Positions 35,247 through 46,050 of a DNA stretch of 64,000 nt are shown here, in pieces. Under the pieces are notes generated by a model. The model made no database searches. It saw only the letters and a list, made by a program, of their open reading frames with translations, and was not told where the DNA came from. The stretch is from Myxococcales bacterium (GTDB lineage Bacteria; Myxococcota_A; Polyangia; Polyangiales; Polyangiaceae): assembly GCA_016706225.1 (NCBI GenBank), contig JADJKB010000006.1:62001-126000 (forward strand), written 5' to 3'. Every line of letters starts with the position of its first letter. Position 1 is the first letter of the stretch. The translations under genes were made by a program, and so were the position numbers.

Positions 35247-35990
35247 TCAGATCTGCCCGCGAACCGCCGCGATCCGGAGCTTCCACACCATCATGATGGC
35301 CTCGGCAAAAATGCGCCGGCTCATCTTGCTCTCCCCCGCGCGGCGGTCCACGAACACGATCGGGACCTCTTTCACCCGCAGCCCCCGCAGCAAGGCTCGA
35401 TAGGTCGTCTCGATCTGAAACGAATACCCGTTCGAGCGAACCCCCGCCAGATCGATGGTGCGTAGCGCCTTGGCGTTGAAGGCCTTGTAGCCCGTCGTCA
35501 GATCCTTCACCGGCACACCCAGGATCATGCGCGAGTAGAGCGAGCCGCCCTTCGACAGCACGTGCCGCCCCAGGCCCCAACCCTCGACCCCGCCGCCGGG
35601 GATGTTGCGCGAGCCGATCACCACGTCGTTGCCCTCGTCGAGCGCCGCGAAGAACGCCGGCAGGTAGTTCGGGTCGTGCGACAGATCCGTGTCCATCTCG
35701 AAGAAGTAGCGGTAACCCTCCGCCAGCCCCCGCTCGAACGCCTGCACGTACGCCGTGCCGAGCCCCATCTTACCGGGGCGGTGCATGACCTTGATGCGCG
35801 AGTCAGTGGCAGCGAGCTCGTCGGCGACCTCACCCGTACCGTCCGGCGACGCATCGTCGACGATCAACAGGTTCGCCGCCGGCGCAACCTCGAGCGTGGC
35901 CCGCACGAACAGCGGCAGGTTGTAGCGTTCGTTGTAGGTGGGCGTGACGATCAGCGCGCCCTGGCCCAAGGCTTGGTTGTTCTCGCTCAT
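35247..35990 (-). CDS. Polyprenol-phosphate mannosyltransferase-like GT2
   Basis: A 247-residue GT-A enzyme of family 2, dolichol-phosphate-mannose synthase type. LIVTPTYNERYNLP near residues 13-26, LLIVDDASPDGTG near 41-53, FEMDTDLSHDP (DXD) near 97-107, GSRNIPGGGVEGWG near 128-141, and KDLTTGYKAF with SFQIET near the end. No C-terminal helices, so a soluble or peripheral single-domain synthase. It would charge a polyprenyl phosphate with a hexose to feed GT-C transferases such as those at 4215 and 48906. The next gene upstream (transaldolase) ends 25 bp away, so they are likely co-transcribed. Confidence 0.92.
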   Translation of the reverse strand: MSENNQALGQGALIVTPTYNERYNLPLFVRATLEVAPAANLLIVDDASPDGTGEVADELAATDSRIKVMHRPGKMGLGTAYVQAFERGLAEGYRYFFEMDTDLSHDPNYLPAFFAALDEGNDVVIGSRNIPGGGVEGWGLGRHVLSKGGSLYSRMILGVPVKDLTTGYKAFNAKALRTIDLAGVRSNGYSFQIETTYRALLRGLRVKEVPIVFVDRRAGESKMSRRIFAEAIMMVWKLRIAAVRGQI

Positions 35991-36015
35991 TTTCCGCTGG
36001 TTCCGGCGGGTGTGC

Positions 36016-36672
36016 TCACTTCTTGCCGCGGTTCGCCCAGGCGTCGTTGAACTCGCGAATGGTGGACTCCGTGCGCGGGTTCCACAGCATCTTGCGCAAG
36101 ATCGGCGGCGGGACCGTCACGATGTGCGCGCCGTCCATCAGCGCCTCGTTCACGTCGATCATGTGTCGCACACTGCCAACGATGATCTTGCTCGGCAGCT
36201 CTTCGCGATCGAGAATGGCGCGAAGCTCGCGCACGATGGGCCGCACGTCGTACCCCATGTCCGCAACCCGACCGCTGAAGATGCTGACGTAGGTCGCACC
36301 GGCCAGCGCCGCCAGGTAACACTGGTTGAAGCTCATCATGCAGGTGACGTTGGTCGCGACCTTCTTGTCCGCCAGCTGCTTCAGTACCTTGAGCCCGATC
36401 TCGGAGAACGGCACCTTCACGCAGACGCGGGTCGGTGCCCAGTTCCAGTACACAAGCGCCTCGTCCATCATCTCGCGCTCGGTCTCGGTCGTGAGCTCGA
36501 CGGACACGTGGCCGGTGGAGGCCACGATGACCTCCAGGATGCGCTCCTTCAGATCGGCGTCCGGCGCCTCGCGGCTGATGATCAGCGGATTCGTGGTGAC
36601 GCCCGAGACGACTCCCCACGCGAAGATCTCCGCGGTCTCCTTGGGGTCCGAGCTGTCCAGAAAAAGCGCCAT
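36016..36672 (-). CDS. Transaldolase / fructose-6-phosphate aldolase family
   Basis: A 218-residue short transaldolase. MALFLDSSDPKETAEIFAWG opens the barrel, GVTTNPLI is the phosphate-site motif near residues 24-31, the Schiff-base Lys is Lys86 in RVCVKVPFSEIG, and NVTCMMSFNQCYLAALAGATYVS follows. Length and motifs fit the TalC/FSA-like subfamily, but the split between transaldolase and aldolase activity cannot be read from sequence alone. A start at 36711 would add 13 odd residues. It lies between a GT2 and a GmhB-like gene, suggesting supply of sugar phosphates, possibly sedoheptulose-7-phosphate for heptose. Confidence 0.88.
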   Translation of the reverse strand: MALFLDSSDPKETAEIFAWGVVSGVTTNPLIISREAPDADLKERILEVIVASTGHVSVELTTETEREMMDEALVYWNWAPTRVCVKVPFSEIGLKVLKQLADKKVATNVTCMMSFNQCYLAALAGATYVSIFSGRVADMGYDVRPIVRELRAILDREELPSKIIVGSVRHMIDVNEALMDGAHIVTVPPPILRKMLWNPRTESTIREFNDAWANRGKK

Positions 36673-36747
36673 GGTTTTCGGCTCCTGCCGCGGAAAAGCG
36701 GACGGCGACATATACGGGATCCCTCGCGCTTCGGCTAGCCTTCCAGA

Positions 36748-37677
36748 GTGACGCCGCTACCCCGGTTCACGGCCCTCGCCGCGCACGTGAAACCCGCCGA
36801 CCACGGCGTCAGCTTCGCCGTCCCGGCCCGGCACTGGGCATTTCGCGGCATCTTGCTCGCCCTGGCTCTGCCACCGTTGTTTGCGCTGCTCGCGGTCCTG
36901 GCAGGGCTCGACGAAGACGGGGTGTCGGTACCCAGCGTCGTGCTGGCCGGGATCGCCGGCCTCAGCTTCGTGCTCGGGCTACTGCTCGCGCTCGTGTCAC
37001 CCCTCCTGGCGGCGCGCACGCGCACCCGGATCGATTTTGGTCGCGGCTTCGTCTTCACTGCGCGCTCACCGTATCCGGTGTCGCTCTCCGCGTTCACCCA
37101 GCTCGAGGTGGAACGCCAGGACCGCGTGTCGGGGTTTCTCGAGTTGCGCGCGCACCGCACGGACGGCCCTGCCCTGAAGCTGCTCGGGCCACTCTTGCCC
37201 AAACACGCGACGGAGGCCGCCGAGCTCGCACACTGGCTCGGCGCGACCCTGAATGTCCCGGTGAGCACTCCCGCCCTGCCATCGGTCGGCGCCGCTTCGA
37301 GCAGCAGTGACTCCCTCGCGGGCCTGCTCTGTTACCTGCCGATCCAGGGTGTCTTCATCATTGCGTCGCTCTACTACCTGTTCGCGGCGCGCGGCCGGCC
37401 CTTCGTGCGCTTCTGCGCAATCCAGAGCCTGAGCCAGCTCGGATTTTCCATCGCGACCCTCGCGATCATCCTGCTGGGGCTGGGTGTCCCGCTCGCGCTC
37501 GCCGATCCATCGCCCCTGCAGACGGCGCTGATCGTGCTCCTGGCCATCACCCTCACGCTCTACTGGCTGTGGAACTTCGCCGCCCACGCCTACGCCTGTT
37601 ATTCCGCCTACAAGGGCCGGCTCTGGGTCATGCCCTGGCTCGGCTTCTGGGTCCGGCGCTTCCTGCCGCCGACCTGA
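36748..37677 (+). CDS. Membrane protein with C-terminal DUF4870-like domain
   Basis: A 309-residue protein with GTG start. Two helices near residues 32-85, a soluble beta part (about 90-175), then three helices (GLLCYLPIQGVFIIASLYYL, LSQLGFSIATLAIILLGLG, and one near 260-285). SLAGLLCYLP-x-GVFIIASLYYL...PFVRFCAIQSL matches the DUF4870 pattern of small three-helix proteins. No enzymatic motif. It diverges from the transaldolase and converges with the phosphatase at 37681. Confidence 0.7.
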   Translation: MTPLPRFTALAAHVKPADHGVSFAVPARHWAFRGILLALALPPLFALLAVLAGLDEDGVSVPSVVLAGIAGLSFVLGLLLALVSPLLAARTRTRIDFGRGFVFTARSPYPVSLSAFTQLEVERQDRVSGFLELRAHRTDGPALKLLGPLLPKHATEAAELAHWLGATLNVPVSTPALPSVGAASSSSDSLAGLLCYLPIQGVFIIASLYYLFAARGRPFVRFCAIQSLSQLGFSIATLAIILLGLGVPLALADPSPLQTALIVLLAITLTLYWLWNFAAHAYACYSAYKGRLWVMPWLGFWVRRFLPPT

Positions 37678-37680
37678 AGC

Positions 37681-38286
37681 TCAGCCCGCGCTGATGATCA
37701 GCTGGGCGACTTCGTCGAAGCGCGACGCCACGAGATCCGCCCGCACCTCCGGCCCGCCCTTGAGGGGACACAGCTCGCAGCGGTTCTGCGGAAACACCAG
37801 CGCCGAGCGCACCCCGGCGTTCCGTGCGGCGAGCACGTCGCCCGGGGCGTCCCCGATCATCCAGGTGAGCGCCGGATCGATCCCAGCCTTGGCCATGGCT
37901 CGAAGCAGCAGTCCTGGCTCGGGTTTGCGACAATCACAGCGCTTGTGCAGCGCGGGATCGCCCCCGGGTCCACCGTCCGGGTGATGCATACACACCTCGA
38001 AGGCGGCGACGCGGAGGCCTTCGTTCTCGAGCAGTTGCTCGAGCGCGCGGTTCGTTCGCTCCACGGCCTCGGCCGAGAACTGCCCCTTGGCAGGCGCTGG
38101 CTGGTTCGTGGCAATCGTCAGCACGAAGCCCGCATCGCGGAGCGCCACGAGACCCGCGACGACACCCGGCAAGAGTTTCAGGTGGCTCGGGTGAAAGGCG
38201 ACGCTGATGGCGCCGGTCTCCTCGTCACGCACGACGTCGATCAGTGTCGCGTCGCGATCGACGATCACCCCGCGCGCCCCGCTCAT
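37681..38286 (-). CDS. gmhB: D,D-heptose 1,7-bisphosphate phosphatase-like HAD protein
   Basis: A 201-residue HAD phosphatase. The nucleophile motif is VIVDRDATLID (Asp10, Asp12), motif II is TIATNQ, and MIGDAPGDVLAARNAG is the acidic motif. CMHHPDGG...CDCRKPEPG supplies the four-residue zinc site (C-x-H, C-x-C) diagnostic of the GmhB/HisB-N group. GmhB removes the C7 phosphate in ADP-heptose synthesis. The first Asp context DRDAT replaces DRDGT, a small deviation. Its stop is just downstream of the start-side of a glycan gene cluster on the same strand. ATG 38286 overlaps the upstream gene stop by four bases. Confidence 0.82.
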   Translation of the reverse strand: MSGARGVIVDRDATLIDVVRDEETGAISVAFHPSHLKLLPGVVAGLVALRDAGFVLTIATNQPAPAKGQFSAEAVERTNRALEQLLENEGLRVAAFEVCMHHPDGGPGGDPALHKRCDCRKPEPGLLLRAMAKAGIDPALTWMIGDAPGDVLAARNAGVRSALVFPQNRCELCPLKGGPEVRADLVASRFDEVAQLIISAG

Positions 38287-39725
38287 GGCTCGTCGAGGCT
38301 CTCCCACACGTCGTAGGTGTCACGCCGGCGAGTGCCGACGTTGACGGTCTTGGCGAGGCGAATGAACGTCCACACCGTGCCCGCGAGCTTGCGCAGCTTC
38401 GAGGTCCCCACCCGCTCCTGATAGTCGATGGGCACCTCGACGACGTGGTAACCCGAGCGCGCGGGCCACACGATGGTGTCGATGGGGAGCGCGTCGCCTT
38501 CGCCAGTGAAGCTGAAGGCGCGGATCGCGCTCGAGCGATAACCCCGCATGCCACTGTGCAGGTCCGAGAGCGGTACGCCGTTCAGCACGCGCGAGAAATA
38601 GACGAACGTACGGTTCGCCATGAAGTTCGGCAGCGGCATGGCCTCCGGCTTCACCCGGATACGCGTCGCGTTCACCACGTCGACACCGCTCTCGAGGATG
38701 CGGCGAATGACCGGGATCACCTCGGGCGGATAGGTGAAGTCGCAGTCCAGGTAAATGAGCGCGTCGCCCTGTTTGGCCGACTCGTACATCAAGAGCTCCA
38801 TCGCCGGGCCATGACCCCGCGGCGGCAGCTGACGCAGGACCCGCGCGCCCATCTTCTCGGCGATGATCGGCGTCTGATCCTTGACGCTGCTGTCGACGAC
38901 CAGGATCTTCGCGTCGGGCGCGACCCGGCGAATTTCGTCGATCATGCGCGCGATGCTCTCTTCTTCGTCCATCGTGAGCATGCCGATGGTGAGCGCGAGC
39001 TTCCTGGGCTCCGGCGGGCGGCGCGCCACCACGACGTGTTGATACGCGAGCACTCGGGGCGCCAACCGGGTCAGCGCGACCTCGACCGGACGCACCAAGC
39101 TCAGATACATCTGCCACACGCTGAGATCGCGGTAGCCAGTAGCCTCGGCCTCGCCGTATTTCGCGCTGACGAAGGTGCTCTCGTCCAGGAATCGCCGCGC
39201 CGCCTTGACGAGCATCGGGTTCACGTCGACCTGCAACAGCGACAGGCCCGCCGCACGCACGAACGCCTCCACCTCGGCGCGGGAGAAGAGACGATGGCTC
39301 TCCTCGAAACCGATGCTCTCGTTGGCGAGCCCGAGCTTGACGGGCCAGACCTCACGATTGCGCGCGGACACGATCAGGCGCCCCTCGGGCGCGACGTACT
39401 TGGCAAACGCCTGCACCACGTCTGCCGGTCGAGCGCAGCGCTCGATCAGATCCGGGATCAGCACGAGATCGAAGCGCCGCTCTCCGAGCGCGCGCGCGAC
39501 CGCCGCGGGATCGGTCGGATCGAGCTCGAACACCTCGTCGAGCAAGAGGCCCGCGCGCTTGGCCAGCACCGGATCGTGCTCGAGGCCCGTGACACGAGCG
39601 CCCGTGGTCCGCGCCACCATGCCATTCATGCCGGTGCCGCAGCCGACGTCGAGCACGGCTTCGGGCCGTCCGATCAGCGCAGCCAGGGCCGCGTTGACTT
39701 CTTCCTTGGGGTCCTGGCGCGCCAT
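38283..39725 (-). CDS. Methyltransferase-glycosyltransferase (GT2) fusion
   Basis: A 480-residue two-domain protein. Residues about 15-220 form a class I methyltransferase (VLDVGCGTGMNG near 25-36, FDLVLIPDLIERC near 92-104, LFSRAEVEAFVRAAGL). Residues about 242-480 form a GT2 (LTIGMLTMDEEESIARMIDE, ILVVDSSVKDQT, IYLDCDFTYPPEVIPV as DXD, MRGYRSSAIRAF, VPIDYQERVGTSKLRK). The stop overlaps gmhB. ATG 39725 gives a compact N-terminus; ATG 39818 would overlap the divergent promoter. It probably modifies and transfers a lipid-linked sugar. Confidence 0.85.
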   Translation of the reverse strand: MARQDPKEEVNAALAALIGRPEAVLDVGCGTGMNGMVARTTGARVTGLEHDPVLAKRAGLLLDEVFELDPTDPAAVARALGERRFDLVLIPDLIERCARPADVVQAFAKYVAPEGRLIVSARNREVWPVKLGLANESIGFEESHRLFSRAEVEAFVRAAGLSLLQVDVNPMLVKAARRFLDESTFVSAKYGEAEATGYRDLSVWQMYLSLVRPVEVALTRLAPRVLAYQHVVVARRPPEPRKLALTIGMLTMDEEESIARMIDEIRRVAPDAKILVVDSSVKDQTPIIAEKMGARVLRQLPPRGHGPAMELLMYESAKQGDALIYLDCDFTYPPEVIPVIRRILESGVDVVNATRIRVKPEAMPLPNFMANRTFVYFSRVLNGVPLSDLHSGMRGYRSSAIRAFSFTGEGDALPIDTIVWPARSGYHVVEVPIDYQERVGTSKLRKLAGTVWTFIRLAKTVNVGTRRRDTYDVWESLDEP

Positions 39726-39842
39726 GGTGAAGAGCGAGGCCGCGGACGTTAGGCGAGGTCTCGGCGCATGGCCAGAGTGGCCTTGGCGCCCGCGGTTTTT
39801 CGGCGCGCGGTTCGTCATGCTAGAGCCCTGATCGGTCTGAAC

Positions 39843-40628
39843 ATGCGGCCCGCCCGACCCATCCCACTGGATCTCGAAGCGACCGAGTATGCGTACGTCG
39901 AACGCCCGAACAGCGTGCTCGTGGAGCTCGTCGAGAGTCGGGTGCTCCGAGGTCGCGTTCGCCCGCGGCTGCTCGATGTCGGCTGCGGTGCCGGCGCCAA
40001 CGCCCGCGAGCTGAAGTCGCGTCACCCCGAGCTGTTCATCGCCGGCATCGAACCCAACCTGCACGCGGCGGAGCTGGCCCGCGAGGCGGCGGACGAGGTG
40101 TTCGTTGGGCTCGCCGACGCCTGGCTCACCCGAACGGACAGCGCCGCGTTCGACGGCGTGATCCTCTCCGACGTGCTCGAGCACACGCCGGATCCCGTGC
40201 GCTTCCTCCGCCAGCTGACCGAGGCTCCTTGCCTGCGTGACGCGCGCTTCGTGATCTCGGTGCCCAACTACGCGGTCTGGTACAACCGGCTGCGCACCCT
40301 GGCCGGGCGCTTCGATTACGCCTGGTCCGGTCTGTACGATCGCACCCACCTGCGATTCTTCACGCGCCGCTCCCTCAGAGCTTTGCTCGAGTACTCGGGC
40401 CTCTCCAGCGTCGAAGAGCGCTGCACCCCGTCGTTGGTGCAGTCCGCCGCACCGCTCTTGCGCAAGCTGTTCGAGAAGGACGTTGCGGCGGGAGACCACC
40501 TGTCACTCAGCGAATCGTCGGCGTTCCGCAGCTACCGCCGCTTCGTCGAGCCGGCCGAGGCGGCGGTCTGCGGCGTCTGGCCGGAGCTGCTGGGGTTTCA
40601 GATCGTGTGTGTGGCCGAGCGCGGGTGA
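39843..40628 (+). CDS. SAM-dependent methyltransferase (Methyltransf_23-like)
   Basis: A 261-residue enzyme with LLDVGCGAGANARELKSRHP near residues 43-62, FIAGIEPNLHAAELAREAAD as the acidic strand, FDGVILSDVLEHTPDPVRFL near 103-122, and ISVPNYAVWYNRL plus YDRTHLRFFTRRSLRALLE, typical of methyltransferases in glycan and O-antigen clusters. Divergent from the methyltransferase-GT2 fusion (118-bp gap), so a shared regulatory region is likely. Confidence 0.88.
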   Translation: MRPARPIPLDLEATEYAYVERPNSVLVELVESRVLRGRVRPRLLDVGCGAGANARELKSRHPELFIAGIEPNLHAAELAREAADEVFVGLADAWLTRTDSAAFDGVILSDVLEHTPDPVRFLRQLTEAPCLRDARFVISVPNYAVWYNRLRTLAGRFDYAWSGLYDRTHLRFFTRRSLRALLEYSGLSSVEERCTPSLVQSAAPLLRKLFEKDVAAGDHLSLSESSAFRSYRRFVEPAEAAVCGVWPELLGFQIVCVAERG

Positions 40629-40773
40629 GGCAGAGCGGGTCAGGCTCTGCTCGGGCGCCGGGTCGTCGCCGTCAATCAGCCCGTCGAATCACCAAAGGTA
40701 CCACGCACCCGAGCGCCCAACCCAAAGACCTGGGGCGCCTTGCAACACTCGGGTGCTACTCTTCCCGACAGCC

Positions 40774-42401
40774 GTGCACCGCCCCGCACTCAATCGCCGC
40801 TACCTCGGCACCGCAAAGCTGCTCGTGGTGCTGCTCGTCGCCATCGTTCTGCCGGCGCACGCAGCGGGGCCAGTCGTTCACACCTACTTCGATCCGGACC
40901 CGGGCGAGGACCTGGCGCTCCACGCGACCACGACCGACGGCAAGCTCCCGGCCGCCATCGAGACCCCGAGTGGGGTGGTCCAGGCGCCCGATCCCTTGCG
41001 CTCCCAGCGCCAGAACGAACAAACGTACGGCGGCGGCTCCACACCGGCGAGCGTCGACGCGACCTATCGCATCGACCGCAACACGTCGCGGCCGGAGGTC
41101 GTGAGCTACGACGACCCGTTCATTCCGGCGATCACACCGTTCAAGCGCCTGTTTGCCTACGACGTGGTGGAAGAGTCGCTGGAATTGGGCGTCGCCGACA
41201 AGGCCTTGGTCAAGCTGCCGATTGGCGGCAACGTGCGCAGCGGCGACGATCAATTCTACGCCGACATGAACGTGGACCTGGTCGCCGACACGCCGGTGCG
41301 CATTCCCAGCGTCGGCCCCGGTACTCGGGTGTTGTCCGCACACACCGTGCCGCCCACGACCTTTCAGCTCCAGCGCGACGGCGCGGAGAACTGGTTCATT
41401 CGCTCCGGCGAGACCAAACGCGTGCGAATGGTCCTGCAGCTCGCCATCGCGCGGGAGGCCTTCGGCAGCCCGTTCTCGCGCGACGCCAGCTTCGTCTCGC
41501 TCAGCCGGTTCGTCCCCCACATGCCAGCGAGCATCAAGAGCGCCGCCGAGCGTGTGCTGGAAAAAGTCGGCATCTCGCGCGCCATGACCCCGGCAGCGGC
41601 GGTCACCGCGCTGGTCGCTCACTTTCGGAGCTTTGCTCCCTCCAACGATCGACCCATCTCGTCGGGCGCCGCGCTCTACGAAGAGCTCGCCTTGAGCAAG
41701 AAGGGTGTGTGTCGTCACCGCGCGTACGCCTTCATCATCACGGCCCAAGCGCTCGGGATCCCGACCCGCATGATCCGCAACGAGGCCCACGCCTGGGTCG
41801 AGGTGTTCGACGCGCTCGGGTGGCATCGGGTCGATCTGGGCGGCGCCGCCGAACGACTGGATACGGAGCGAGATCCCTCACAACCCATGCACGCACCGCC
41901 GGCCGATCCGTTCAAGTGGCCGGACGGCGCGGAGAGCGCGGGCGAGCTGGTGGAGCGGACGATTTCGGGAGCAGGGGGCCCGAGCAATGCCGGCGCCACG
42001 AGCGGCGCGGACGGCGGGGCTCAGCTCGACGGTGGCAGCAGCAGCGGCAGCACACCCGTCGCCAACATCGGCCCCGGCGTCGCGGACGGGGGCACGACAC
42101 CGGCGGACGAACGACCTGCATCGAAGCTGGGCGTGAACGTCAAGAGTGGACAGGTCCGCCGCGGCGAGCCGCTGGCCGTGGTCGGTCGCGTCGAGGCCGA
42201 TGGCGAGGGTTGCCGCGGAGTTCGCGTCGACTTCGCGCTCCGGAGTGACTCCGGCAAGCTCATTCCCATCCAGTCGCTGTCGGCCGGGGAAGACGGAAAG
42301 TACGACGGCGCCATCGTGGTACCGCCAAACCTCGAGGTGGGCGAATACGAGCTCGTGGTGTCGACGCCGGGCGACGCCCGCTGCGGCGCAGGAGTCGGCG
42401 A

Positions 42402-42405
<4 letters not shown>
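40774..42405 (+). CDS. Exported transglutaminase-like protein
   Basis: About 543 residues. GTG 40774 precedes a signal peptide (LLVVLLVAIVLPAHAAG); GTG 40753 is an alternative. After a beta-rich N-terminal half, the transglutaminase-like core spans about 290-370: Cys in KKGVCRHRAYAF (near 312), His in NEAHAWVEVF (near 339) and Asp in WHRVDLGG (near 355), a complete triad. A Gly/Ser-rich linker (about 395-440) and an Ig-like C-terminal domain (VRRGEPLAVVGRVEADG) follow. The stop overlaps the VWA gene start, so the two are translationally coupled. Substrate unknown; periplasmic peptide cross-linking or hydrolysis is inferred. Confidence 0.82.
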
Positions 42406-43613
<1,208 letters not shown>

Positions 43614-43624
43614 GAGCCACCTCG

Positions 43625-45517
43625 GTGAAGGCGTGGCTCGCCTCGAGGATCGTGTGCGCGGGCTTGCTCGTGGCGCTGCTCGGTTGGACGACCGCCGCGT
43701 CGGCACGACCGGTGTGTGACGCCGGCATCGAGGCCTGGGTCTCCCGCTGCGCCGCGTCCGCGGAAAGGCAACTCGAGCTCGTGACCTGTCATCACGGCGT
43801 CGTGGTCGTGCGGGCCCCCGCCGAGCGTCTCGACGTCGAGCTTCGAGCTCGCACGGATGCGAGCTTCCGCAGCGCGGGTTCGATCGGACTCGCTCCGGTG
43901 GGACAATTCGCCGACTGGTCCAGGGAGAGTGAAGCGCGGCGCACGATGCTCGAGGCGCTGGTCGGGTGCGCGGAGCGAGATCCAAACCTGCCGCTCGCGC
44001 TCGCCACCACTGCCGCACCGCGTCCGCCGGATGGGCCGCGGGCGCCGTGGTTGTTGATTGCCGCGCTGGCCACGATCGGGCTGTGCGTGTGGCGGACGCG
44101 GCCGAAGTTCGGTCGCGAGGCGCAGCTCGCGCTAGGTTTGGCTGCTGCGTGCGCGCTGCTCCGTTGGTTCGCCGCGCCCGGTTCGTTCTTTCACCAGAAC
44201 GGTCAAGGGCCACTCTGGGTCGCTCACGCATTGGGCGGAGAGGCGGGCCTCGCGGCGTATGGGCCCGGCTTCGCCGAGTTGTTTGCGCTGCCCGCGCGAT
44301 TGATCGCCAGTGAGCCCGAGCGTGGGCTCTGGCTCTTTCAGTCGCTCTTGGCGGCGACGGTACCTCCGGCGGCCTGGTTCATCGCGCGCAGGCTGGGCGC
44401 AAAGCTCTGGCTCGCTGCGGCGCTTGCGCTCGGGTGTGCGCTCGATCCGCTGCTCGCGCGGCTGGCGGCCACGGAGTCCTACTTCTCGAGCATCCTCTCG
44501 CTGTGCATGCTGGCGACCGCGGCGACCTCTGCGGCAGCGCCGCGCCTGCGGGGCTCGAGTTTCTTTCTGCCCATTGTTGGAGCGGCGCTGCTGGTCGCGC
44601 AGATGCTCCGCATTCATCCGAGCGCGTGGCCCGTTGCGCTCACGGTCCCGCTCCCGCTCCTGTTGGCACCTGGCTCGGTGCGGCGCCGCCTCACGCTGTG
44701 TGCGGCGGGCGGGGCGTTGATGGTGGTGATTGCGGCGATCGCGAGCGGGAGCGCAATTTTCGAGGTGATGCACGGGACCTTGGGGCAGAAATGGCTGCCC
44801 CGCACCGCGCCACGCTGGGAGCTCTTGAGTCAGAGACCCACCCTCTACGTGCTGGGGGTCGCCGTTGTCGTGGGCCTGAGCCTGCGTTCGTTTCGTGGCT
44901 TGGTGATCGCTCTCGCCGGCGTGGGTGTCGTCGCAGCCGCGCGTTTGACGGATCTCTCCAGCGATCCGAACGCGGCGGTGACCGCCGCCCATCAGCGCAT
45001 GTATCTTCCGGCCGTCGTCGTGCTGTGCTCGGTCGCCATCGCGCGCGGTTTCCGAGCGCCGCGCGCGCAGTCCGCGGCGGCTCTGGCGCTCGTCGTGCTG
45101 TCACTCCTGACCTTGCCCGCTCGTCTGCCGCTATCGCGCCTGCCGACGGACGCGCGCGAAGCGGAGTTCGTGCGGACCCTTCGCGTACGGTTGGAATCGA
45201 AGGCGACCGTTGCCTACCTGGAGCGCGCGGACTCCCAGGTCAGCGTGCTGCCGCTCTACGCTGGCAGGACCGCACGGCGCGCGCCGCTCCGGAACGACGA
45301 CGTTGCGTTTGATCTCGGCTCGCTGCCCCAGCCCGCTTACTACTTCCGTTCGTCCCTGTGTGCGACGCCGCACGGCGCCCCGGTGTGCGCTGCCGTCGAG
45401 CGCGGAGTGCACCTCGAACCCGTTGCGGAGGCGACGTTGCCTGCGATCCCGAGCATGCGCTGGAACGCCTACCAAGGCGACGAAGTGAAGGTTACGCTGC
45501 TGCGCGTTCACAAATGA
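43625..45517 (+). CDS. Membrane protein, GT-C-like
   Basis: A 630-residue protein with GTG start and a signal-anchor (IVCAGLLVALLGWTTAASA). A small Cys-containing exported domain (about 30-130) is followed by some ten membrane helices (about 140-520), then a soluble C-terminal domain (VRLESKATVAYLERAD, YYFRSSLCATPHGAPVCAAV). Topology and the final domain resemble GT-C transferases, but I do not see the acidic loop motif clearly, so the enzymatic claim is tentative. It follows the VWA gene by 11 bp and overlaps the next gene by four bases. Confidence 0.7.
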   Translation: MKAWLASRIVCAGLLVALLGWTTAASARPVCDAGIEAWVSRCAASAERQLELVTCHHGVVVVRAPAERLDVELRARTDASFRSAGSIGLAPVGQFADWSRESEARRTMLEALVGCAERDPNLPLALATTAAPRPPDGPRAPWLLIAALATIGLCVWRTRPKFGREAQLALGLAAACALLRWFAAPGSFFHQNGQGPLWVAHALGGEAGLAAYGPGFAELFALPARLIASEPERGLWLFQSLLAATVPPAAWFIARRLGAKLWLAAALALGCALDPLLARLAATESYFSSILSLCMLATAATSAAAPRLRGSSFFLPIVGAALLVAQMLRIHPSAWPVALTVPLPLLLAPGSVRRRLTLCAAGGALMVVIAAIASGSAIFEVMHGTLGQKWLPRTAPRWELLSQRPTLYVLGVAVVVGLSLRSFRGLVIALAGVGVVAAARLTDLSSDPNAAVTAAHQRMYLPAVVVLCSVAIARGFRAPRAQSAAALALVVLSLLTLPARLPLSRLPTDAREAEFVRTLRVRLESKATVAYLERADSQVSVLPLYAGRTARRAPLRNDDVAFDLGSLPQPAYYFRSSLCATPHGAPVCAAVERGVHLEPVAEATLPAIPSMRWNAYQGDEVKVTLLRVHK

Positions 45518-46017
45518 ATCGCCGCCTCTGCCTCGCGCTGATGTTGTCGGCTTCGCTCGCCCAGGCGGTCGAAGAGCAGATCATCGGCAGCGGGCGAGAG
45601 GCAGAGGTCATGGCGCTGTTCGCGCCGTATTCGCTGGGCGGCGCCATCTCAGGGGGTTTCAAGCTGTGGAACGTCAGCATCGGAGCTGACCACATCGACG
45701 TCGAGCTAAAGGACGAAGCTGGCGCGCTCGTGCGCTTGAAGCTCGGCCCGCGCGCGGGCCAGAGCGAGACGACCGCGAGCTTTGGCGTGACACGGGACGG
45801 AGAAGCACAGATGGGCCCCGCGCGGGAGGCGGCCGATGCATTGCTCGCGCGCGTGCGGGCCAATGATCGCGGGGAGTTCTTTCGACGGAACGTTGAGCGG
45901 GAGGGGCGGGCGGTGGAGCCTGCGAGCCTGACGCGGGGCCTCGCCTGGCCGATTGGTTTTGGGCTCGCGACGGGGCTCTTGATGCTGTGGGCGCGAGGAA
46001 GGCGCGCGCGGGGCTGA
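45514..46017 (+). CDS. Small exported protein with C-terminal helix
   Basis: A 167-residue protein. Signal peptide LCLALMLSASLAQA, a soluble domain of about 120 residues (FKLWNVSIGADHIDVELKDE, LVRLKLGPRAGQSETTASFG), then one C-terminal membrane helix (WPIGFGLATGLLMLWA) followed by RGRRARG. Family not recognised. ATGA overlap with the upstream gene makes it the last member of the transglutaminase-VWA-membrane operon. Confidence 0.75.
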   Translation: MNRRLCLALMLSASLAQAVEEQIIGSGREAEVMALFAPYSLGGAISGGFKLWNVSIGADHIDVELKDEAGALVRLKLGPRAGQSETTASFGVTRDGEAQMGPAREAADALLARVRANDRGEFFRRNVEREGRAVEPASLTRGLAWPIGFGLATGLLMLWARGRRARG

Positions 46018-46050
46018 CGTGCGCGAGAGTCGCCGTTCGTCTGACGCAAG

